This document shows positions 42,218-47,624 of a DNA stretch of 47,624 nucleotides, piece by piece (position 1 is the first letter of the stretch; every line of letters starts with the position of its first letter). The stretch lies in the NCBI GenBank assembly GCA_944391815.1, contig CALXUV010000019.1:1-47624 (forward strand). Direction: 5' to 3'. This stretch comes from an uncultured Clostridia bacterium. GTDB lineage: Bacteria > Bacillota > Clostridia > Oscillospirales > CAG-272. The notes under the pieces were generated by a model, which did not search any database, was not told where the DNA came from, and worked only from the letters and a program-made list of their open reading frames with translations. The translations under genes were made by a program, and so were the position numbers.

Positions 42218-44215
42218 TTACAATTCCTCGTCGAGCTTGTAGGCGAGATAGAGGAAGCCGTCCTGCTCGTTGGCAAAGGGGTCGAAGAATCTGCCTCTGT
42301 CGCCGTTTACCCGTTCGGGATAAACATAGGAGCTATACGCCTCTCCCGTATTTTGAAACAGGCAGTAGCCGCTGCGCGAGGTACCGACGCCGTACGCGAT
42401 CCATTCGGGATCGCCCGTCAGCCTGCCATAGGTGTGGAAGACGTGCGCGCTGAGCGCCATGGCAGGATGCGGCAGCGTATCGCCGTAGACGCTCGTGCGC
42501 GTCTTGCCAAACCAATAGTTGTCCCAATAGCGGATGGGAACCTTGTTAAGACGGTAATCGGGCTGTGCGCCGTTGAACTTTTTGAGCAGGCGAAGATGCT
42601 TTTCGGCTTCGACAAGATACCGCTCGTCCTTTTCCATAATGTATTTGTCGAGCAGAAGACAGGCGGCAGGCGTAACGATGCTCTGCTCGTAGTTGACCTC
42701 GTGCGGCGGATAATTCGTGCCGTGCTCGATCAGGGTTTGCACGTGTCGATCGAAGAATGCGAGCACCTCGCGATACAGCTCTGTGTCCTCGCTTTCCTCA
42801 AACGCGCGGCACATCTCGCGAAAACGGATGCCGTTGGGATAAAAGCCCGTGCCACCGTTTTTGTAGTACTTGATCGCCATGCGGAGCGCGAGATTTAGCC
42901 ATCGCTGATTTTTGTCCAACCGATAGAGCTCGCAAAAATAGAGGATCACCCAAGGTGCGTTGTAGAGCCTCGTGGTCTTGGCGTCGCGCCCGATGTTGTT
43001 GTATGCCCCCGCGACCTCCTCGTCCACGCATTCGCGCAGAAGGAAATCCGTAAAGTGGCGAAGGCTCTTTTCTACCGTGCGGTCGCCCGTCTTACGCAGG
43101 TATTTCACAATGAAGAGTGCCGTAACCATTCGCTCGCGATTGGCGTTATGATCTGTCCAGTCGAAGCTGAAATACTGTCTTTTTTCCTCATTGTCCCAAA
43201 TGAGATACGCACCGTAAAGCGGGGAACGCTTGTCCGTGCATTGCTGATGCTTTACGATAAAGTGGGCGCGTTTTTTCTGTAAATACGCAAGCGGCATGGA
43301 AGCGTAAAGGTACGCCTCGCCCCGTCGCCCATCGATCTCGTAGGAGATCTTTTTCTCGCCCGTGCTCGAAAAGCAAAGCGGGATGCGTACGACGTTTCCT
43401 TCAACGGTGAAGGAAAGAGGGCGACCGTTATGGCGCACGCTCGCCTTGCCGACGCTGTGCGAGCAGGTGAGAGTAAGTGCGCCCTCCTCGTCCTTGAGAA
43501 GAACGTAGCCGGGATCTGCTTTGACGTTGATAAACGGCTCGTATTCTGCCGCACGGGTGAAAAAGTCATCGCCGCCCTTGTGAGGGAATACGGTGAGCTC
43601 GAGTTCGTAGCTCTCATCCTTTACGAGAGAGAAGGGCTCGACGTTCATATAAAGAAATCCCCTGTCGTTGCTGTGCGAACAGTCCTCTTGGGAATAGGAA
43701 TATACCGCACCCCGAAGGAAGAGCAGACCGAGATTGTGCTCGGATTCTCCCATTCGCTCGAGGCGGATATAGGAGTTGTCGAGGAAGGGGGCCATATGCG
43801 CGTGACAGCGAAGCCTCTGGCAGGTAAGGGAATCGTCGTAGGAATCGGCAAACGGCGTGTAAAAGGCAAAATCCTCTCGCTTAAAATAGACGGGGTAAAA
43901 GTTGTTGTTTTTGACCTTTATGGAAATGCGAAGGTCACGCTCGGTAAGGGTAAAGGTTTCCTTCACAGCGACGCCGCGACGCGAAAATTCGGCGACAGCC
44001 ACGGACGCGTTTTCATGGAACGCCGTGAGCTGCCAGTCCTCTTGCTGCTTGAAAAAATTTCCGTTTTCACGCCCATACCATAGGGTAGAGTGGATCTCGC
44101 AAAGCCCGTGCCCGTTTTTTATAAAATTTGCTCCTTCGGGATCGCGACTAAGAACGAGAGAGGTCAAAAGTCCCTTTTCCTCATTAAATTGCAAATCAAA
44201 AATATCGTTTTTCAT
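42218..44215 (-). CDS. Predicted six-hairpin glycosidase-like protein
   Basis: 665 residues with no signal peptide. The N-terminal ~300 residues are beta-rich (CEIHSTLWYGRENGNFF, VKETFTLTERDLRISIKVKN, VYFKREDFAFYTPFADSYDD). From ~310 an alpha/alpha barrel is suggested by repeated helices and aromatic motifs: TDHNANRERMVTALFIVKYL, GAYNNIGRDAKTTRLYNAPW, NYEQSIVTPAACLLLDKYIM, PIRYWDNYWFGKTRTSVYGD with TLPHPAMALSAHVF. Proteins of this shape act as glycosidases or lyases on acidic polysaccharides, but I cannot name the family; GH154-like is only a guess. The ATG overlaps the MATE stop (ATGA) and has AAGGAGC upstream, so the two are coupled. Codon use is richer in G and C than in the left 41 kb. 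Confidence 0.7.
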   Translation of the reverse strand: MKNDIFDLQFNEEKGLLTSLVLSRDPEGANFIKNGHGLCEIHSTLWYGRENGNFFKQQEDWQLTAFHENASVAVAEFSRRGVAVKETFTLTERDLRISIKVKNNNFYPVYFKREDFAFYTPFADSYDDSLTCQRLRCHAHMAPFLDNSYIRLERMGESEHNLGLLFLRGAVYSYSQEDCSHSNDRGFLYMNVEPFSLVKDESYELELTVFPHKGGDDFFTRAAEYEPFINVKADPGYVLLKDEEGALTLTCSHSVGKASVRHNGRPLSFTVEGNVVRIPLCFSSTGEKKISYEIDGRRGEAYLYASMPLAYLQKKRAHFIVKHQQCTDKRSPLYGAYLIWDNEEKRQYFSFDWTDHNANRERMVTALFIVKYLRKTGDRTVEKSLRHFTDFLLRECVDEEVAGAYNNIGRDAKTTRLYNAPWVILYFCELYRLDKNQRWLNLALRMAIKYYKNGGTGFYPNGIRFREMCRAFEESEDTELYREVLAFFDRHVQTLIEHGTNYPPHEVNYEQSIVTPAACLLLDKYIMEKDERYLVEAEKHLRLLKKFNGAQPDYRLNKVPIRYWDNYWFGKTRTSVYGDTLPHPAMALSAHVFHTYGRLTGDPEWIAYGVGTSRSGYCLFQNTGEAYSSYVYPERVNGDRGRFFDPFANEQDGFLYLAYKLDEEL

Positions 44216-45570
44216 AATGCAGCTCCTTGTGCTTTAAGATTTGTTATACGGTGTTGTATGAAGAAATAGTAGATCAGATTTGCCGTCGAGGTGATCAGCC
44301 ACGTGATGGGATAGATCATAAAAAGTACGGTGACGGTCGGGTGGCAGGGGAATATGGAGAAAATCCAAAGAAGACGCAGACCGCAGGCACCGACGAGCGA
44401 AAAGATCGCGGGGACGGTCGTCTTGCCGTAGCCCTGCGTGACACCGACGGAAATATCCATCGCGCTTTGCAGGCATTTACAAAGGAGCGTAAAACGCATC
44501 CTCTCGAGTGCTAAGCTAATAACTTCGGGATCGTCCGTAAAGATTCGTAGAATTACGGGTGCACTAAAATAAACGCCGCTACTGATCAGCAGAGTGGTTC
44601 CCATACATACCGATAATGCAGTAAAGAAGATCTTTTTGCATCTTTGCCACTTGCGTGCCCCGTAGCATTGCCCGATCATGGTCGTGCACGCCTGCGCGAA
44701 GGCGTTGCCGGGATACTGCACGTAGATCTCGATGTTGGACGCCGAGGAGGATGCCGCAATCATCTTGGTGCCAAGCGAGTTGATCGCCGTTTGCATACAT
44801 AGATTGGAGATCGAAAAAACCGAGCCCAAAAGACCGGACGGCAGACCGATGCGGAGGATACTTCTTAAAATTCTGCCGTCCGGCTTGCATTTTCGGAAGG
44901 AGAAGCGGATATCCTCGCTCTCACACGAGAGAATACCAACGAGAAGACAGAGGCTGACGGCGTTGGAGAGCACGGTTGCAAGAGCAACCCCTGCGACCCC
45001 GAGATGCCATACTGCGGTGAATAAGAGATTCAGAGCGACGTTCAGCACGCCGCCGACCGTAAGACAAAAGAGCGGTATGCGGTTCTTGCCGACACTGCGG
45101 AATACGGCGGCGGCAAAGTTGTAAAGCAGGTAGATCGGCAGACCGATAAAGTAGATTTTAAGATAGAGCGTGGCCTCGGCCAATAGCTCGGGGGGCACCT
45201 TGGTAATACGAAGCAGCGGCTCTGCCGCGAGAAGACCGATGCCGCCGAACAGCAGTCCCCCGAAGAGGGCGAGGGTAAGCGCGGTATGTACCCCCTTTGA
45301 GATCTGCTCTGCGTTTTTTTCGCCTACGAATTTTGCAATCGTTACGTTTGCTCCGATGGAAAAGCCGAGGAAAAGCTCGATAAACAGTCCCACGATCGTT
45401 CCCGTACTTCCAACCGCGGCGTAAGCCGTATCGCTGACGAACCAACGCACGATGATCATATCGGCGGTGTTGAACAGCTGTTGAAGCACCGTCGTTGCGA
45501 TGAGCGGGAGAATGAACACGATCAGCTGCCGAAGGATGTGGCCCTCGGTAAAATCGGTGCGTATTTTCAT
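44212..45570 (-). CDS. MATE-family efflux transporter
   Basis: 452 residues, about twelve membrane helices in two halves. Signature segments: LPLIATTVLQQLFNTADMII, AAVGSTGTIVGLFIELFLGF, GANVTIAKFVGEKNAEQISK, FRSVGKNRIPLF, and in the second half GLPSGLLGSVFSISNLCMQT with MIGQCYGARKWQRCKK. MATE proteins exchange H+ or Na+ for organic cations and other compounds. AAAGGAGA precedes the ATG. It heads a two-gene operon with the six-hairpin protein and is divergent from an AraC regulator; the coupling to a glycosidase suggests export or exchange of a glycan-derived product, which is inference. Confidence 0.93.
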   Translation of the reverse strand: MKIRTDFTEGHILRQLIVFILPLIATTVLQQLFNTADMIIVRWFVSDTAYAAVGSTGTIVGLFIELFLGFSIGANVTIAKFVGEKNAEQISKGVHTALTLALFGGLLFGGIGLLAAEPLLRITKVPPELLAEATLYLKIYFIGLPIYLLYNFAAAVFRSVGKNRIPLFCLTVGGVLNVALNLLFTAVWHLGVAGVALATVLSNAVSLCLLVGILSCESEDIRFSFRKCKPDGRILRSILRIGLPSGLLGSVFSISNLCMQTAINSLGTKMIAASSSASNIEIYVQYPGNAFAQACTTMIGQCYGARKWQRCKKIFFTALSVCMGTTLLISSGVYFSAPVILRIFTDDPEVISLALERMRFTLLCKCLQSAMDISVGVTQGYGKTTVPAIFSLVGACGLRLLWIFSIFPCHPTVTVLFMIYPITWLITSTANLIYYFFIQHRITNLKAQGAAL

Positions 45571-45591
45571 AAAATCATCTCCTTTGTAGAC

Positions 45592-45620
45592 ATTATACGG
45601 CTCTCTCTCTTTTTCTTCAA
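45592..45620 (-). promoter_or_regulatory. Sigma-A-type promoter of the MATE-glycosidase operon
   Basis: On the minus strand TTGAAG (45615-45620), 17 bases, TATAAT (45592-45597), just upstream of the AAAGGAGA site. Confidence 0.75.
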
Positions 45621-45664
45621 TAGCAAAAGCAGAATAAAAATATCGTTTTTCAAAACAAAAAGAC

Positions 45665-45693
45665 TTGATTTGACGGCTTTGCGGTGCTATAAT
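45665..45693 (+). promoter_or_regulatory. Sigma-A-type promoter of the island AraC gene
   Basis: TTGATT (45665-45670), 17 bases, TATAAT (45688-45693), 28 bases before the ATG. It is divergent from the MATE promoter, with 44 bases between the two -35 boxes. Confidence 0.75.
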
Positions 45694-45721
45694 AAAACCA
45701 TAACGAATACAAAGGGGGAAA

Positions 45722-46540
45722 ATGCCGATGGACGTTCTTTCGATATACGAAAGTGAGAAAGTGGGGTATCATCTTCGCTTTTTGGAGGCGATCCGTATTC
45801 CGCAGCGCACGGTCGCCCCTTTCTTTTCCTCGATGGGGTATCCGAAGCGCCAGGATATGATCCTGTACGTTGACGGATGCTCTACGCGGTATCAGGACAA
45901 GGGCGGACGAACGCTTACCACCCATCCGGGTGACGTGGTCTACGTTCCCAAGGGCGCGGAATATACCGTCGGTTGTATTGAGGAATCCCAAAATGCGGCG
46001 ACGCTTCAGATCAATTTTCTCTTGTTCCGAGAGAGCTTTTCGCCCTTTATTTTTTCGGATGAAATCGTGATTTTCCAAAATCAGAGGCGTTTGCGCGAGC
46101 TCTTTGAGCGCGCGATCCTATTGAGCAAAAACGCGGGCGCCTCTCCAATGAAGCAAAAGGCGATCCTCTTCGAGCTCTTTCATTGCCTTTGTGATACGGG
46201 CACACGGCAAAGTGAGGGCGGCCTGATCCGCTTAGGAATCGATTACCTCGACGCGCATTATTTCGAGGATCCCTCGGTCGCCTCTCTCGCGAGGATGTGT
46301 CACGTCAGCGAGGAATACTTCCGCAGACTCTTCAAGGAGCAAAAGGGGCTCTCTCCCGTAGCGTACAAGAACGAGCTCCGCCGAAGCAAGGCGCGCCAAT
46401 ACCTGATGTATACAGATATGTCGGTCTTGGAGATCTCCGAGAGCCTCTCCTACGCGACGGTATCGCATTTTATCAAGGATTTTAAGGAGCACCACAAAAC
46501 GACCCCACTCGCCTTTCGCAACGCGTATAAAAGATCCTAA
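45722..46540 (+). CDS. AraC-family transcriptional regulator of the island
   Basis: 272 residues. The N-terminal cupin-like domain includes ILYVDGCSTRYQDKGGRTLT and HPGDVVYVPKGAEYTVG. The C-terminal double helix-turn-helix includes SVASLARMCHVSEEYFRRLF, KEQKGLSPVAYKNELRRSKA and VLEISESLSYATVSHFIKDF with the ending TTPLAFRNAY. AAAGGGGG precedes the ATG at 45722; a second in-frame ATG at 45728 is better spaced and may be the true start. The divergent MATE-glycosidase operon is its likely target. Codon use matches the other island genes. Confidence 0.92.
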   Translation: MPMDVLSIYESEKVGYHLRFLEAIRIPQRTVAPFFSSMGYPKRQDMILYVDGCSTRYQDKGGRTLTTHPGDVVYVPKGAEYTVGCIEESQNAATLQINFLLFRESFSPFIFSDEIVIFQNQRRLRELFERAILLSKNAGASPMKQKAILFELFHCLCDTGTRQSEGGLIRLGIDYLDAHYFEDPSVASLARMCHVSEEYFRRLFKEQKGLSPVAYKNELRRSKARQYLMYTDMSVLEISESLSYATVSHFIKDFKEHHKTTPLAFRNAYKRS

Positions 46541-46621
46541 AATGCAGAGCTTTACATCGAAAGCGAATTCGGTGTCGGTACGATCGTTACGTTTGTATTT
46601 AGAAAAATGAGTGGTGTTTGA
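46541..46621 (+). pseudogene. Possible 3' remnant of a GHKL-type ATPase (histidine kinase end)
   Basis: Directly after the AraC stop, in the frame from 46543, NAELYIESEFGVGTIVTFVF ends six codons later at TGA 46619-46621. The IESEFGVGTIVTFVF pattern is the usual last strand of histidine-kinase ATP-binding domains. There is no start, and only 26 codons remain. It is a short match, so chance is possible. Confidence 0.45.
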
Positions 46622-46819
46622 AGCAAAAATAATCATAATCAGTATTTTAACGAATAGCGGTCTTTTAACGATAGGAAAGCACTACACCTTGACGGGGAGT
46701 AGTGCATTTCTGCATTTTAAGGCTTCCGAGGCACAAGATATAGGCACCGAATATACCGAAATGCACCACAAAAGCAAAAAAACCTTGATTTTCAAGGACT
46801 TTCAGCTAATATTTAACGA
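46622..46819. other. Non-coding stretch with two small hairpins
   Basis: GCACTAC (46680-46686) pairs with GTAGTGC (46700-46706), and CCTTGA-TTT-TCAAGG lies near 46783-46797. No coding frame is supported. Confidence 0.4.
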
Positions 46820-47105
46820 TAAAAAGAAAACAGTAGGCCGATACTATTGTATCAATCTACTGTTCCTTATTTGTGTAAGAAGGACGAAAAAGATATTTTA
46901 GCGAGTTTTCGTACGGACTTGAACTCGTGCGCCACATCACGCCGTGAGGCGTGCATATCATCAAAACGAAGTTTTGTATATCACCAAGGCGAAAGCCTTG
47001 TATATCATCATTGCGAAAGAGGATACAGCCTGCGGCTGATGATATACACCTTCGGTGATGAGATACACGCCAAAGCGTGATGATATGCCATTGCTTTCGC
47101 AATGG
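46820..47105 (-). repeat. Second copy of the structured element: chain of mini-hairpins with nested spacers
   Basis: Plus-strand order: hairpins at 46938-46953 (CACGCC-GTGA-GGCGTG), 46963-46975 (AAAAC/GTTTT), 46986-46999 (AAGGC-GAAA-GCCTT), ~47010-47023 (degenerate), 47026-47038 (CAGCC/GGCTG), 47048-47056 (ACC/GGT), 47066-47079 (CACGC/GCGTG), 47088-47105 (CCATTGC-TTTC-GCAATGG). They are separated by ~9-base spacers. The first three spacers read CATATCATC or GTATATCA(T/C)C and the last three are their reverse complements. The box at 46877-46935 matches the one in 41842-42125, and ACAGTAG/CTACTGT with a minus-strand T-rich tail (46820-46863) forms a terminator. No promoter is seen for this copy. 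Confidence 0.65.
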
Positions 47106-47108
47106 ATA

Positions 47109-47144
47109 AAAAAATTCGACAAGTCGAAACTTGTCGAATTTTTT
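47109..47144 (-). terminator. Intrinsic terminator following the tRNA-Ser fragment
   Basis: AAAAAATTCGACAAGT (47109-47124) pairs perfectly with ACTTGTCGAATTTTTT (47129-47144). On the minus strand it begins directly at the tRNA 3' end and would be the native tRNA terminator. Confidence 0.85.
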
Positions 47145-47199
47145 GGCGGAGGGAAAGGGATTCGAACCCTTGTGAGATTGCTCTCAAACGGTTTTCAAG
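47144..47199 (-). tRNA. tRNA-Ser 3' fragment (attachment-site remnant)
   Basis: Minus strand, from the anticodon loop CTTGAAA (anticodon TGA) through the anticodon 3' stem, a long class-II variable arm (TGAGA-GCAA-TCTCA), the T-arm (AAGGG, GTTCGAATC, CCCTT) and the acceptor 3' strand TCCCTCC-G-CCA. The D-arm and the expected acceptor 5' strand GGAGGGA are absent; the sequence to the right is unrelated. This is half a tRNA, as left at one end of an element that integrated into the 3' half of a tRNA-Ser gene. It is not a functional tRNA as it stands. Confidence 0.8.
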
Positions 47200-47417
47200 A
47201 TTTCTTGCCACTCCGGATTTTGCCGCAGGACAGCGGAAGATAAATGACGCAAAAACCCCGCGTACAGCAAGGTTTTCGCGCGTTTTCGATTCGAACCGCC
47301 CGCAAAACTTCTGAAATCAAGGCACGGCTTTCTAAGACGTTTGCTTAAATAATTCTAGAAAAAACGTTAGAAAAACCGTTTTGATTTTTCGTTTGGCTAC
47401 CCACAGTTCCGCAATGT
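47200..47417. other. Non-coding start of a probable integrated element
   Basis: Between the tRNA fragment and the ATPase gene end. A weak AAACC/GGTTT hairpin lies near 47255-47275. No recombinase, coding frame or repeat is visible in this part. Confidence 0.4.
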
Positions 47418-47624
47418 TTACAGAAGGTCTTTGGCCTTTCCCGCAAGATACAGCGGAATGTTGGTAAACGCACCGTCCTTGCGGTATCCTCGCTTGGAGA
47501 AGCGAATGGCGTTCGCCGGATGATGCTCGGCAATATATTTTTTGAACGACGGTGCGGATTTGTCCTCGCCGCCTTTTGCTTCCACAGGAATGATCTCCAT
47601 GCCGTTCTGCAATACGAAGTCGAT
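47418..47624 (-). CDS. C-terminal end of a DUF4143-type AAA ATPase
   Basis: Open from the right edge to the stop at 47418, 68 residues visible. The fragment begins IDFVLQNGMEIIPVEAKGGE, the nuclease-like IDF..(x)..PVEAK pattern that closes the ATP-binding proteins with a DUF4143 C-terminal domain, and continues SFKKYIAEHHPANAIRFSKR. These proteins are common in mobile and accessory DNA; the cellular role is not settled. It lies on the element side of the tRNA-Ser fragment. The N-terminal ATPase domain would be outside the window. Confidence 0.75.
   Translation of the reverse strand: MDFVLQNGMEIIPVEAKGGEDKSAPSFKKYIAEHHPANAIRFSKRGYRKDGAFTNIPLYLAGKAKDLL

Noticed and set aside
43430-44083. 217-codon open frame on the plus strand
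   Set aside because: Antisense to the six-hairpin protein gene; long shadow frames are expected in this GC-richer part.
46938-47105. CRISPR array or short coding gene over the hairpin chain
   Set aside because: The repeated parts are short spacers that change to their reverse complement midway, and the intervening parts are self-complementary hairpins. Open frames here come from the absence of stops in a structured repeat.
41562-47105. Transposon carrying the island
   Set aside because: No transposase, terminal inverted repeats or target duplication were found at either side of the cassette.
47144-47250. Complete tRNA-Ser gene
   Set aside because: No GGAGGGA acceptor strand or D-arm follows within the expected distance; only the 3' half is present.

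Overview
The window reads as a chromosomal segment of an anaerobic, endospore-forming Clostridia member, probably a gut fibre degrader related to Oscillospirales. This rests on the spoIIGA-sigE pair, strong AGGAGG-type ribosome binding sites with frequent TTG starts, a PPi-type phosphofructokinase beside pyruvate kinase, a flavin reductase-rubredoxin fusion, and many glycosidases with AraC-type regulators. The lineage assignment is inference; no rRNA is present. Positions 1 to about 41,570 are AT-rich with consistent style. From about 41,840 to the right edge the sequence is visibly richer in G and C with different codon choice.

Layout. 1-1,512: the 3' end of a UxaA-type dehydratase, then a decayed locus holding the head of an alcohol dehydrogenase, a frameshifted amidohydrolase and the tail of a GH29 fucosidase. 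1,842-9,734: ADP-ribosylglycohydrolase-like protein, AraC regulator with an array of ~18-bp repeats upstream, PocR/AraC regulator, FAD oxidoreductase, GH2 glycosidase. 10,033-21,284: Ca2+ P-type ATPase; ECF sigma / anti-sigma / PflX-like radical SAM operon; purA; pyruvate kinase; Gfo/Idh/MocA oxidoreductase; PPi-type phosphofructokinase. 21,403-30,482: Hrb-like flavoprotein; a leftward operon of lone fumarase beta subunit, ABC-F ATPase, SLC13-type transporter and GH106-like glycosidase; divergent spoIIGA-sigE. 30,767-41,561: sigma factor with a ~380-residue extension, cyclophilin-like lipoprotein, LysR regulator, dxs, AraC regulator beside a truncated GH3 gene, aldo/keto reductase, broken URO-D-like gene. 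41,562-47,624: compositionally distinct region with a candidate structured RNA, a glycosidase-MATE operon with divergent AraC regulator, a second copy of the structured repeat, a tRNA-Ser 3' fragment that looks like an attachment site, and the end of an ATPase gene inside whatever element continues to the right.

How it fits together. Housekeeping genes (purA, pyk, pfk, dxs, sigE) are intact and have clear sigma-A-type promoters and terminators. The accessory carbohydrate genes point to plant or host glycans (rhamnose, fucose, uronates, beta-galactosides), and several are broken, so the accessory gene set appears to be turning over.

The most interesting signal is non-coding. At 41,842-42,125 (minus strand) a ~280-nt unit has its own promoter, a chain of stem-loops, a conserved box and a perfect intrinsic terminator. 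A relative at 46,820-47,105 shares the box, the terminator position and a chain of mini-hairpins whose spacers are mutually complementary in nested order. I do not recognise this family.
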